A stretch of 64,000 bases of DNA from Kosakonia oryzae (GTDB taxonomy: Bacteria; Pseudomonadota; Gammaproteobacteria; Enterobacterales; Enterobacteriaceae), in assembly GCF_001658025.2 (NCBI RefSeq), contig NZ_CP014007.2:3844001-3908000 (forward strand), read 5' to 3'. The notes beneath the pieces are model-generated. The model made no database searches, was not told the DNA's origin, and saw only the letters and a program-made list of their open reading frames with translations. Positions within the stretch are counted from its first letter, which is position 1. Each line of letters begins with the position of its first letter. The translations under genes were made by a program, and so were the position numbers. Shown here one piece after another: positions 25,334 through 33,814 of the stretch.

Positions 25334-26615
25334 CACGCCTCCCGGTAATTTCCACGGTTGCATTCATCTCAGTGATAAACGGCCGATAGCCGTATTCGTC
25401 CCAGCGCTGGAGCGCGAACCACAGCCGGAAGATACGGAACTCGCGGTACAGGGGATTCAGTACATCCGTATCATCAAGGCCAAAGTGATCCTGAATCCGG
25501 TAATGCACCTGCGCCCGATAAGTGTCACCTTCCACTTCCAGCGACGCCAGCGTGATACGTGTTGACCAGCTATCATGAACGGAAATCACCAGCCCGTTCG
25601 TCCGGTCGATCAGGCGGTCAAATTGAGGAAGAACTGAGGAACCCACTGTCTGAAAATTCCCTTCTCCATCATATAAATCATCCTTTTTATCCAGCGGAAT
25701 AAAGCCATATTCATAATTAACAGCATCCTCCAAAGCATCTTTGATCTTCAGCAAAGAGCTTTCCTCCGAATGGTCACCCAGAATCTGCTCTTTCAGCGCT
25801 CTGTCCAGCAGCGGGCTGCTGTATGGCCGGCCGCTGTTGCCCTGCATATGCGTAATCATTTCCGTAATGATGTTTTTGTAGGGGCCGTGAAAAGAGAACA
25901 CCTGCGCCAGTTCCCGGAACTCATCAAACATCAGCGCCGCTGCCTCTTCCCTGCTGACCCGGGGCATCGGTTTTGGCTGAAAATCGGGATGGACATAGCG
26001 GGAAGGGAAAGCAAAAGGGTCTGCCGGGTCTTTCAGTTTAAGGGTTCGTGGGTTCACCTTCATGGAAACTTCATCGACATCAAGCCGGAAGGTATTTCTT
26101 AGCGTCAGTATGTCCAGATCGCCATGGCGCATGTCTTCGGCCTGATGGTCATCCATCTTGCGCGCGGTCTGGTAAATCAGCGCAGGAAGGGGCAGCGGCG
26201 CAGGTTTATCCTCTTTTTTCGCAGCCTGCGCGTGCTGCTCTGGTTCTGCGGTTGTCTCACTGTTCATGCGGGCCAGCACCACATGCATCGGTTCGTAAGC
26301 ATGCGGCGGCTCACCCGGGCCGAACCACGTTCCGGCACGGGCAATCAGCCGGTTGGTGCCGCGCGGACAACCGCAGTTGATAACCGCGCCATCAAGCGCG
26401 ACCGGAACCGTACCAAACTGGCGCTTCATCGTGCCTTCACCGATGGAGCCGGTTTTACCGCAAGCGGGGCAGACTCCCGTTTTGTCACCTTTCCGTAGCG
26501 GAGCAGGTGCCCCGATCCAGTACGATTCCTGCAAACTGCTGTAGCAGGTTGCCCCGGTTGTTGTTTTGTCCCCGTGATGCCCCTGCCCAATACCGTCAAT
26601 CTCATCCCGCCACAT
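25326..26615 (-). CDS. PAAR-domain T6SS effector with DUF3289 C-terminal domain
   Basis: A 429-residue protein. Residues 1-98 form a PAAR-like spike-tip domain (QGHHGDKTTTGATCYSS, then CPACGKTGSIGEG and NCGCPRGTNR with cysteines fit for metal). A charged linker (99-145) rich in E, K and P follows. The C-terminal DUF3289-type domain (about 150-423) contains DDHQAEDMRHGDLDI, FDEFRELAQVFSFHG, VISVHDSW and DHFGLDDTDVLNPLYREFR. PAAR proteins cap the VgrG spike of type VI secretion and carry toxins. The array of DUF943 genes directly downstream would protect the producer. No secretion machinery gene is in the window. Toxin activity is predicted, not known. Confidence 0.85.
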   Translation of the reverse strand: MWRDEIDGIGQGHHGDKTTTGATCYSSLQESYWIGAPAPLRKGDKTGVCPACGKTGSIGEGTMKRQFGTVPVALDGAVINCGCPRGTNRLIARAGTWFGPGEPPHAYEPMHVVLARMNSETTAEPEQHAQAAKKEDKPAPLPLPALIYQTARKMDDHQAEDMRHGDLDILTLRNTFRLDVDEVSMKVNPRTLKLKDPADPFAFPSRYVHPDFQPKPMPRVSREEAAALMFDEFRELAQVFSFHGPYKNIITEMITHMQGNSGRPYSSPLLDRALKEQILGDHSEESSLLKIKDALEDAVNYEYGFIPLDKKDDLYDGEGNFQTVGSSVLPQFDRLIDRTNGLVISVHDSWSTRITLASLEVEGDTYRAQVHYRIQDHFGLDDTDVLNPLYREFRIFRLWFALQRWDEYGYRPFITEMNATVEITGRRDE

Positions 26616-26927
26616 AAAACCACCTCTTCCGTAAGGTTATTGCCGGCAATAATACTTCTATATCAGACATATGAAAAACAGCCGGCAAGACTTTGTCGCC
26701 AAACTGTGCGCTGGATTCAGGCAAAACTTGTTTTTTTGATTGCCAGTAAAGAGCCAGGAGGCGAGAAATCCGGGCGGGACGGTATCCTGCCACATGGATG
26801 CAACTCATCTGCCGCCAGTTCAGGCCTGTTACCCAGTTTGACTTGCCCTGTGCGATCCGTTGATGTCAGTACAAAAAACAACGTTAACGTGCAATATTCT
26901 TCCTTTCCACAACGGAGCCTTATCACG
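26616..26927. other. Divergent non-coding region between effector and LysR gene
   Basis: No gene is visible. The left part carries the effector ribosome-binding site and a likely promoter (26649-26677). The right part leads to the LysR gene, whose ATG at 26928 follows AACGGAGCC. A long upstream extension of the LysR frame has no family sequence. It probably contains one edge of the inserted effector island. Confidence 0.5.
26649..26677 (-). promoter_or_regulatory. Predicted sigma-70 promoter of the effector-immunity operon
   Basis: On the minus strand TTTTCA (-35, 4 of 6) and TATTAT (-10, 5 of 6) are separated by 17 bp. The start codon follows about 33 bp after the -10. Confidence 0.4.
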
Positions 26928-27851
26928 ATGCTGACCAATGAACTGCGCTACTTTTTCGCGGTGGCGACCTCCGGCTCGCTGAGTACCGCCAGCGAGCAAC
27001 TGTTTGTCGCCGGTTCTGCTATCAGCCGACAGATTCAGAAGCTGGAAGCTCGCCTTGGCGTCACGCTGTTTGAGCGCCATGCGCGCGGGATGGTGCTGAC
27101 CGATGCCGGGCAAATTCTGGCTAATCACGTGCGTAAAAGCATGCGCGACATGGAGTTTGCGCTGGCGGAAATTCAGGGGCTAAAAGCGGTACGCAAAGCG
27201 CTGGTGCGCATTGCCTGCACCGACGGCATGGCGTTTGATCTGCTGCCCGGCGTGCTGGCGCGTTTTCGCCAGCAGCATCCCGGTGTCAATTTTGATTTGC
27301 AGGTTGGCACAGCATTGCAGGTGGCGCAGTGGATCCGCCATAACGAATGCGATGTCGCGTTTCAGTTCAGCCTGGCTCCTGAGCGCGAGGTGGAGATCAT
27401 TGCCGCATGGCCCGCGCCGGTCTTGCTGTTGCTCGATGCCGGACATCCGTTAACGCAGCAGGCGAGCGTCACCCTCGACGCGCTACATCACTACCCGCTG
27501 GTGCTGCCGGAAGCCGGAACGACGATTCGCCAGTTGTTCGATCTCTCCTGCCGGATGGCGGGCACCTTTCTGGAACCGGCGTTCAGCAGCAATAACTTCT
27601 CCGCGCTGTACGAGTTTACCCGTCATACCGCACAGGCAATTACCGTGTGCAGCCATTTCAGCGTGCTGTGGCGCGCCCGGCATGATGCGATGACGCTGAA
27701 AGCCATTAACAACACCTCGCTCAGCCAGCGCACGTTGCAAATTCAGGTACCGGGCAGCCGACACCGCCCGGCAGCGGTAGACACTTTTCTGCAAATGGCC
27801 ACGCAGATGCTCGGCGAGGAGCACAGCAAATGGATGGCGCAACTGGCGTAA
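26928..27851 (+). CDS. LysR-type transcriptional regulator
   Basis: A 307-residue LysR protein. The winged helix is LRYFFAVATSGSLSTASEQL then SAISRQIQKLEARLGVTLFERH (residues 5-50), followed by the periplasmic-binding-like effector domain. Before the effector-immunity island arrived it may have stood divergent to the M20 peptidase/MHS transporter unit, as LysR regulators often do; that is inference. It is convergent with the iron-type ABC genes. Confidence 0.92.
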   Translation: MLTNELRYFFAVATSGSLSTASEQLFVAGSAISRQIQKLEARLGVTLFERHARGMVLTDAGQILANHVRKSMRDMEFALAEIQGLKAVRKALVRIACTDGMAFDLLPGVLARFRQQHPGVNFDLQVGTALQVAQWIRHNECDVAFQFSLAPEREVEIIAAWPAPVLLLLDAGHPLTQQASVTLDALHHYPLVLPEAGTTIRQLFDLSCRMAGTFLEPAFSSNNFSALYEFTRHTAQAITVCSHFSVLWRARHDAMTLKAINNTSLSQRTLQIQVPGSRHRPAAVDTFLQMATQMLGEEHSKWMAQLA

Positions 27852-27854
27852 CGG

Positions 27855-28643
27855 TCAGTGCGCCGCGTCGGTCAGCCCGTCGATAATCACCTGTTTCATC
27901 CCCTGCGAACAGGGTTCCACGCGCCCGCGCACGCCATAGACCTGCGCCAGACTTTGCGGGGTGATCACCTCATCGGGTTTGCCGTTGGCTAACAACTTGC
28001 CCTGCTTGAGAATCAATACATGGTCGCCGTGGCGCAGGGCGATATTGATATCGTGCACCACCACCACCGTGACAATGTTGCGTTGCTGCGTTTCGCGCTT
28101 CACCAGATCCATGACGTGGAACTGATAGTTGAGATCCAGTGCGCTCAGCGGCTCATCCAGCAGCAGTAGCGACGGCTGGCGGATCAGCGACTGCGCCAGC
28201 CCCACTAACTGTTTCTGCCCGCCGGAGAGTTGATCGAGAAAATGCAGCGCCAGATGCTCGATTCCGAGCTGGCGCAGCAGCGTCATCACTTCCGCCTGTT
28301 TTGCCGCGTTGTGCAGGCCACCAGAGGCGCGCTGGGCGACGATGATCGACTCCAGCACATGCAGATGCACGCCCGCCGGTAACGACTGCGGCAGATAGAC
28401 CACCTGCTCCGCCCGTTTGGCAAACGGCTGGCTCAGCAGATCGACATCATCCAGCAGCAACTCGCCCTCGGCTTTGTTCAACCCGGCCATTGCCCGCAGC
28501 AGCGTCGATTTCCCGCTGCCGTTCGGCCCCAGCAGAATGGTGACTTTGCCGCGCGGCAGCTCAGCGATATTAAGATCCTGAATAATCTGCCGTTTGTGAT
28601 AGCCCGCGCCAAACCCGCGCAGGCTCAGACCGCTGTGGCTCAT
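27855..28643 (-). CDS. Iron-siderophore-type ABC transporter ATPase
   Basis: A 262-residue ABC ATPase of the FepC/BtuD group. Walker A GPNGSGKST at about residues 39-47, signature LSGGQKQLVGLAQSL, Walker B LLLLDEPLSALDL and the His-loop VVVHDINIA are all intact. It overlaps the permease gene by 4 bp. With that permease and the binding protein it forms an importer for an iron chelate or a corrinoid; the Fur box upstream points to iron. Confidence 0.92.
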   Translation of the reverse strand: MSHSGLSLRGFGAGYHKRQIIQDLNIAELPRGKVTILLGPNGSGKSTLLRAMAGLNKAEGELLLDDVDLLSQPFAKRAEQVVYLPQSLPAGVHLHVLESIIVAQRASGGLHNAAKQAEVMTLLRQLGIEHLALHFLDQLSGGQKQLVGLAQSLIRQPSLLLLDEPLSALDLNYQFHVMDLVKRETQQRNIVTVVVVHDINIALRHGDHVLILKQGKLLANGKPDEVITPQSLAQVYGVRGRVEPCSQGMKQVIIDGLTDAAH

Positions 28644-29710
28644 ACACTCCCCCGGTGACGCACAATGATGGTGATAAAGAACGGTACGCCCACCAGCGAG
28701 GTGACAATGCCGACCGGGATAATGACGCCGGAGATCAGGTTCTTCGAAACAATGGATGCCAGCGACAGCACCAGCGCGCCGATCAGCGCACTGGCCGGCA
28801 GATAAAAGCGGTGATCCTCGCCAAACAGCAGACGCGCAATATGCGGCGCGACCAGGCCGATAAAGCCAATCGGCCCGACAAACGCCACCGACAACGCCGA
28901 CAGAATACTGATGCGCAGCAGCGTCGCCAGCCGCAGACGGCGCACGTTAATCCCGAAGCTGATGGCCCGGTCTTCGCCGAGGCGCAACGACGTGAGTTTC
29001 CACGAGCTAAGCATCGACAGCGGCATAATCACCGCCAGCGCCAGCAGCAGAATGCCGAGTTTCTCCCACGACGCGCGGGCAATACTGCCCATCGTCCAGA
29101 ACACCAGCCCCTGCAAAGTATCTTCGTTGGCAATAAATTGCAGCATCGACACCAGCGCGTTAAAGGTGAACACCAGCGCAATGCCGAACAGCACCACGCC
29201 GGAAGTCGCCACCTGCGTCCAGCGGGTGATGCCATCCAGCAACAACGCCGCCAGCAGCGCGAAAATAAAGGCGTTTGCCGAGATAAACCATTGCGCCGGA
29301 ATGCCCGGAATACCAATGCCGAGCACAATCGCCAGCGCCGCGCCGAACGCCGCCGCCGACGAAACGCCAAGCGTAAACGGGCTGGCAAGCGGATTATTGA
29401 GGATGGTTTGCATCTCCGCACCAGCAAGGCCGAGCGTCAGGCCGACGATAATCGCCATCAGCGCGTACGGCATGCGAATATCCCAGACAATCACCCGCGT
29501 CCCGGCATCAACGCTGGCCGGATCAATCAGCGTATGCCACAGCGTATCCAGCGGCAGGCCCGACGGGCCAAGGGTAAAATCGAGCAACATCGACGCCACA
29601 ATCAATACCGCCAGCACCAGCAGCAGGCTGACGCGGCGGCGTAAAATCGCGCGGTAGTTAAGCATCAGGCCGTCGGTCTGCGACGCCCCCGGTTCAATAG
29701 TCGTACTCAC
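28640..29710 (-). CDS. FecCD-family ABC transporter permease
   Basis: A 356-residue inner-membrane permease with about ten helices (FecCD family). Family marks include DIRMPYALMAIIVGLTLGLA, MQTILNNPLASPFTLGVSSA, and near the C-terminus GPIGFIGLVAPHIARLLFG, the loop that contacts the ATPase. It is the second gene of a three-gene leftward operon. Confidence 0.92.
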   Translation of the reverse strand: MSTTIEPGASQTDGLMLNYRAILRRRVSLLLVLAVLIVASMLLDFTLGPSGLPLDTLWHTLIDPASVDAGTRVIVWDIRMPYALMAIIVGLTLGLAGAEMQTILNNPLASPFTLGVSSAAAFGAALAIVLGIGIPGIPAQWFISANAFIFALLAALLLDGITRWTQVATSGVVLFGIALVFTFNALVSMLQFIANEDTLQGLVFWTMGSIARASWEKLGILLLALAVIMPLSMLSSWKLTSLRLGEDRAISFGINVRRLRLATLLRISILSALSVAFVGPIGFIGLVAPHIARLLFGEDHRFYLPASALIGALVLSLASIVSKNLISGVIIPVGIVTSLVGVPFFITIIVRHRGSV

Positions 29711-29712
29711 GG

Positions 29713-30831
29713 TTATTTACTCTGCTGCCAGCTAAAGACGAAATTGTCGTCCGGCAGTTTGGTGAAGTTTTTGATGATGTGGTGATATGTCGCATCCGGG
29801 TTGAGATCCGCGAAAGCCTGCGGATAGATATCTTTCGCCAGATACTCCATCCCCACAATGTTGTATGGATGGTTGTAGAAGTGGTGATAAACGCCATAAA
29901 CGTGTTTCGCCGCCACCGCCGGGATCTGGCCGACGCCGGTACGCTGCAACAATACCTGCGCCTGAGCATTCACCTCCTGCGGCGAGGTTTTCAGCCCCAG
30001 CGGCAGCACCTGGCTGTTACCGCGTTTCGAGCCGGTCATGATGTAAACATCCGGGTTTTCGCTAATCACCTTCTCCAGCGCGATAAAACCGCTGGCGCCC
30101 GGCAGTAATTCAGAACCGATATTTTTCGCGCCGATGGCTTCCACCAGCCCGCCCCAGCCGCTGTGGCCGTGGGTAAAGCAACAGGCATCGGTATTGCCGG
30201 CCAGCGCTTCAACAAACACTTTCGCCTGTGGTTTGATGGTGGCGGTTTTCTGTTCGATGGCGGTTAACTGCTGGCGATAATAGGTGGTATACGCCGCCGC
30301 ATTGCTCTCGCGGTTCAGCACTTTTCCCAGCAGATCGACGCTGGACGCGGTATCTTTCGCCGGATTAACTTCATAATCGATAAACAGCACCGGAATATGC
30401 AGCGCCGCCAGCTTGCTGAGCACGCCGCTATCGGCAAGCGCCGGTTTAGCCCGTAGCTGGGCGACCATCAGATCCGGCTGTCTGGACAGCACACTTTCCA
30501 GATCGACGTTACCTTTATCGCTAAAGCCCATATCCATGATGCTGGTCGCTTCCGGCCACTGGGTTTTCAGCATCTCCCAGGTGGCAACATCCTGTTTTTT
30601 CGCGAGGTTGTTCCATGCCACCAGACGTTTAAACGGATCGTCACGATCGAGCAGCGCCATCGCCATAATGTCGCGGCCGTCCTGCAAAATCACGCGCTGC
30701 GGCTCATGCGCAATGGTCACTTTTTGGCCGGAAAAATCGGTCACCGTCAGGGGATATTGTGTCGCGTGTGCCAGCAGCGGAACGGCGAGAAAAGCGGCGA
30801 GAACGAGCTTACTGCAGGATTTTCCTTGCAT
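29713..30831 (-). CDS. Iron-siderophore-type ABC substrate-binding protein
   Basis: A 372-residue periplasmic binding protein of the TroA/FepB superfamily. ATG 30831 is chosen because the signal peptide begins there (MQGKSCSKLVLAAFLAVPLL, cleavage near AHA-TQ) and because an upstream extension would cross the Fur box. The mature part starts YPLTVTDFSGQKVTIAHEPQRV, typical of siderophore-binding proteins. The ligand is unknown; the motif GNTDACCFTHGHSGWGG is unusual for the family. Confidence 0.9.
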   Translation of the reverse strand: MQGKSCSKLVLAAFLAVPLLAHATQYPLTVTDFSGQKVTIAHEPQRVILQDGRDIMAMALLDRDDPFKRLVAWNNLAKKQDVATWEMLKTQWPEATSIMDMGFSDKGNVDLESVLSRQPDLMVAQLRAKPALADSGVLSKLAALHIPVLFIDYEVNPAKDTASSVDLLGKVLNRESNAAAYTTYYRQQLTAIEQKTATIKPQAKVFVEALAGNTDACCFTHGHSGWGGLVEAIGAKNIGSELLPGASGFIALEKVISENPDVYIMTGSKRGNSQVLPLGLKTSPQEVNAQAQVLLQRTGVGQIPAVAAKHVYGVYHHFYNHPYNIVGMEYLAKDIYPQAFADLNPDATYHHIIKNFTKLPDDNFVFSWQQSK

Positions 30832-30864
30832 AAAAAACAACCTTGCTGAGAGTTGGACTGTAAT

Positions 30865-30883
30865 GATTCTGATAACTATTATC
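30865..30883. promoter_or_regulatory. Fur box of the iron-type ABC operon
   Basis: GATTCTGATAACTATTATC matches 15 of 19 bases of the Fur consensus GATAATGATAATCATTATC. It lies 34 bp upstream of the binding-protein start. Confidence 0.8.
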
Positions 30884-31023
30884 ATGTTAAACTAAATGAA
30901 TCATATACAACATCAATAATCCGTTGTCGCGCAACCGCGCTTTAACATCCTGATCCGTTTTCTCTCTCGCTGACATAATTTATTACGCATCATCAGGTAA
31001 ATGCTCGCGTTGCCGGGCAATGT

Positions 31024-31050
31024 GCCGGATGGCGCTAACGCTTTTCCGGC
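31024..31050. repeat. REP element
   Basis: GCCGGATGGCGCTAACGC followed by TTCCGGC, a classic REP unit, between the iron-type ABC promoter region and the end of mtnA. Confidence 0.7.
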
Positions 31051-31070
31051 CTATTATCGCTGGCAATGCG

Positions 31071-32093
31071 TTATTTCGGCTGGAACACGCCGTTTGCCAC
31101 CTCCGCTGGCGTCACCACGCCGCTATCGAGCACCCAGCCGCTGATAAGCGCCGCAGGCGTCACATCAAACGCCGGGTTGTAGACCTGCGCATTCTCCGGT
31201 GCCCATTGCACCGCGCCGAAACTGCCCGCCACGCCAGTCACTTCCGCAGCCGCACGCTGCTCAATCGGAATCGCATCGCCATTCGGACACAACGGATCGA
31301 GCGTGGTCTGCGGCGCGGCAACATAGAACGGAACATGGTGGAACTTCGCCAGCACCGCCAGCGAATAGGTGCCGATTTTATTCGCCACATCGCCGTTGGC
31401 AGCAATGCGATCAGCACCGACCCACACCGCATCCACCTGCCCTTTCGCCATCAAACTGGCGGCCATCGAATCGGTAATCAGCTGATAAGGCACACCCAGT
31501 TCGCCCAGTTCCCAGGCCGTCAGGCGACCGCCCTGCAGCAGCGGACGGGTTTCATCCACCCAGACATTTGCCACTTTGCCCTGCTGATGCGCCAGCGCAA
31601 TCACGCCGAGCGCCGTCCCGACACCCGCTGTCGCCAGCCCGCCGGTATTGCAGTGCGTCAACAGGCGGCTGCCAGCAGTGACCAGCGCGCTGCCCGCCTG
31701 CGCGATGCTGTCGCACAGTTGTTTGTCTTCATCAATAAGCCGCAGCGCTTCGGCGCTTAACGCGCTAACAAAGTTCTCCTGCGCCAGCGCCTGTTTCATG
31801 CGGTCGAGGTTATTCATCAGGTTGACTGCCGTCGGGCGCGCCGCGCGCAGCGTTTCCAGCGCCTGCGCTAGCTGGTCGCGGTTTGCGCCCTGTTCGGCCA
31901 GCAGCGCCAGCAACAGGCTGGCGGAGAGGCCAATCAACGGTGCGCCGCGCACGCGCAAAGCGTGAATATGGCCGACAAGTTCCGCTACCGTACCCGCCGA
32001 CAGCCAGCGTTTCTCCTGCGGAAGCGCCTGTTGGTCGAGAATAAATAAGTGATTGTCGGCGACTCGCAGGCTGGTGGTCTGTAATGCGTGCAT
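31071..32093 (-). CDS. mtnA: Methylthioribose-1-phosphate isomerase
   Basis: A 340-residue enzyme that isomerises methylthioribose 1-phosphate to methylthioribulose 1-phosphate, the substrate of MtnB. The catalytic cysteine C148 ([12 protein letters not shown]) and aspartate D228 ([10 protein letters not shown]) are present, as is [19 protein letters not shown]. It is divergent from mtnK, with a MetJ operator between them. Confidence 0.95.
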   Translation of the reverse strand: MHALQTTSLRVADNHLFILDQQALPQEKRWLSAGTVAELVGHIHALRVRGAPLIGLSASLLLALLAEQGANRDQLAQALETLRAARPTAVNLMNNLDRMKQALAQENFVSALSAEALRLIDEDKQLCDSIAQAGSALVTAGSRLLTHCNTGGLATAGVGTALGVIALAHQQGKVANVWVDETRPLLQGGRLTAWELGELGVPYQLITDSMAASLMAKGQVDAVWVGADRIAANGDVANKIGTYSLAVLAKFHHVPFYVAAPQTTLDPLCPNGDAIPIEQRAAAEVTGVAGSFGAVQWAPENAQVYNPAFDVTPAALISGWVLDSGVVTPAEVANGVFQPK

Positions 32094-32145
32094 ATCGTTA
32101 AATCCCTGTTGCGTTATTGTGTCGTATTGTGTCAGGATGACATTC

Positions 32146-32169
32146 AGATGTATAGACGTCTAAATGGCT
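32146..32169. promoter_or_regulatory. MetJ operator between mtnA and mtnK
   Basis: Three adjacent 8-mers in register: AGATGTAT (6 of 8), AGACGTCT (8 of 8) and AAATGGCT (5 of 8) against the met box AGACGTCT. MetJ binds at least two such boxes side by side. It can control both divergent genes. Confidence 0.85.
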
Positions 32170-32195
32170 TAATCAGCAAAAAGAGGATCGAGGCA

Positions 32196-33395
32196 ATGTC
32201 GCAATACCGTACCTTCTCCGCCCGTGATGCCGTGGCGTATGCACAACAATTTGGCGGCCTGGACAACCCGTCCGAACTGGTGGACGCGCAGGAGGTGGGC
32301 GACGGTAACCTCAATCTGGTGTTTAAAATTTTCGACGCGCAGGGCGTCAGCCGCATCATCGTGAAACAGGCGCTGCCTTACGTGCGCTGCGTTGGCGAAT
32401 CATGGCCATTAACGCTGGACAGAGCCAGGCTGGAAGCGCAAACGCTGGTGGAACACTACCAGCACAGCCCGCAGCACACGGTGAAAATCCACCACTTCGA
32501 CCCGGAACTGGCGGTGATGGTGATGGAAGATCTCTCCGACCATAAGATCTGGCGCGGCGAACTGATCGCCAATGTCTATTACCCGCAGGCGGCCGCGCAA
32601 CTCGGTAACTACCTGGCGCAAACCCTGTTCCACACCAGCGATTTCTACCTGCATCCGCATCAGAAAAAAGCGCAGGTGGCGCAGTTTATTAACCCGGAAA
32701 TGTGCGAGATCACCGAAGATTTGTTCTTCAACGATCCGTATCAGATCCACGAGCGCAACAATTATCCGGCGGCGCTGGAAGCGGATGTTGCCGCCCTGCG
32801 CGACGACGTTCAGCTCAAACTGGCCGTCGCGGCGCTGAAGCACCGTTTCTTCTCTCACGCCGAAGCCCTGCTGCATGGCGATATTCACAGCGGCTCGATT
32901 TTTGTGGCCGATGGCAGCCTGAAAGCTATCGATGCTGAGTTTGGCTATTTCGGGCCGATCGGTTTCGACGTCGGCACAGCGATCGGCAATCTGCTACTCA
33001 ACTATTGCGGTCTGCCGGGGCATCTGGGCATTCGTGATGCCGCCGCCGCGCGCGAACAGCGCCTCGCCGATATTCAGACGCTGTGGACCACGTTTGCAGA
33101 GCGCTTCCAGGCGCTGGCAACGGAAAAAACCCGCGACGTGGCGCTGGCGCAGCCCGGTTATGCTTCGGCCTTCCTGAAAAAAGTGTGGGCCGATGCAATT
33201 GGTTTTTGCGGCACCGAACTGATTCGCCGCAGCGTCGGGCTGTCACACGTGGCGGACATCGACACCATTAAAGATGAAGAGATGCGCCACGAATGTCTGC
33301 GCCACGCTATTTCGCTCGGCAAAGCGCTGATCGTGATTGCCGAACGCATCGACAGCGTGGAAGAGCTGATCGCGCGGGTGCGCCAGTATTCGTAA
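32196..33395 (+). CDS. mtnK: 5-methylthioribose kinase
   Basis: A 399-residue kinase of the choline-kinase-like fold that phosphorylates 5-methylthioribose, the first step after the nucleosidase. ATG 32196, behind GAGG, gives the family length; longer frames upstream cross the MetJ operator. Motifs are [12 protein letters not shown] (108-120), the catalytic loop [12 protein letters not shown] (D229) and DAEFG at 246-250. Confidence 0.95.
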   Translation: MSQYRTFSARDAVAYAQQFGGLDNPSELVDAQEVGDGNLNLVFKIFDAQGVSRIIVKQALPYVRCVGESWPLTLDRARLEAQTLVEHYQHSPQHTVKIHHFDPELAVMVMEDLSDHKIWRGELIANVYYPQAAAQLGNYLAQTLFHTSDFYLHPHQKKAQVAQFINPEMCEITEDLFFNDPYQIHERNNYPAALEADVAALRDDVQLKLAVAALKHRFFSHAEALLHGDIHSGSIFVADGSLKAIDAEFGYFGPIGFDVGTAIGNLLLNYCGLPGHLGIRDAAAAREQRLADIQTLWTTFAERFQALATEKTRDVALAQPGYASAFLKKVWADAIGFCGTELIRRSVGLSHVADIDTIKDEEMRHECLRHAISLGKALIVIAERIDSVEELIARVRQYS

Positions 33396-33428
33396 CGCAT
33401 AAGCCTGACATGTACCCCGGATTTGTAG

Positions 33429-33455
33429 GCCGGATAAGCATCAGCGCCATCCGGC
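33429..33455. repeat. REP element
   Basis: GCCGGATAAGC and GCGCCATCCGGC arms, the standard REP form, about 35 bp after the mtnK stop. Confidence 0.75.
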
Positions 33456-33481
33456 AAAACAGCTAATGTGGCATCTGATGA

Positions 33482-33569
33482 ATTGTTCCGTTCACTACGT
33501 GTTTGGCAGACACATAATCTGTTGTGGCACGCGAACGGGAGAAGGGGGGCTTACCGCGCACCCCTTCTC
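33482..33569. repeat. Dispersed palindromic element, copy 1
   Basis: Begins ATTGTTCCGTTCA, identical to the start of the element at 56141. After a variable stretch it has CACGCGAACGGGAGAAGGGG, a centre GCTTACCGCGC, and the inverse arm CCCCTTCTC (stem 33539-33547 with 33561-33569). The far-end inverted copy of the terminal sequence seen at 56259 is missing here. Confidence 0.6.
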
Positions 33570-33814
33570 AATCCCCGCGGCCCCGCGGGAAATCGGTGCT
33601 TCGCACTGCGCTCACCTCCCGCACATCTGCCTGCGGTCGGCTCGACTCGACGTCGTGTCTCGACTCGCCTCTGGCCGCCATCCATGGCGTCCAGACCTTG
33701 TCATCTGTGCTTCGGTTCGCCGATTTCAGCGGGGACACAACCCCATCGCTGCATGATCCGTGCATAAAAATAACAAACATGTTGCTGCAACGTTAGCTGA
33801 GTCCAGCCTGCGTT

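Larger units (their letters stand above)
33396..33814. other. Non-coding repeat-rich gap
   Basis: No gene is supported here. Three mutually overlapping open frames in the right half are GC-rich and have no protein character. The gap holds a REP unit (33429-33455), one copy of a dispersed palindromic element (33482-33569) and a GC-rich stretch up to the LVIVD gene end. Confidence 0.65.

Noticed and set aside
25326-25780. Direct assignment of DUF3289 as a colicin M-like lipid II hydrolase
   Set aside because: The acidic/His motif and the immunity topology are suggestive, but I cannot align the catalytic residues; kept only as a hypothesis.
28655-29644. Large plus-strand open frame (329 aa) opposite the FecCD permease
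   Set aside because: Composition is dominated by R, Q, H and N with no domain; it is the antisense of a GC-rich membrane protein gene.
32094-32195. Possible SAM riboswitch before mtnK
   Set aside because: The gap is short and lacks the paired-helix pattern; a tandem MetJ box array explains control instead.
33466-33796. Three overlapping plus-strand open frames of 90-99 aa after mtnK
   Set aside because: They overlap each other in all three frames, cover a repeat and GC-rich palindromes, and show no protein character.
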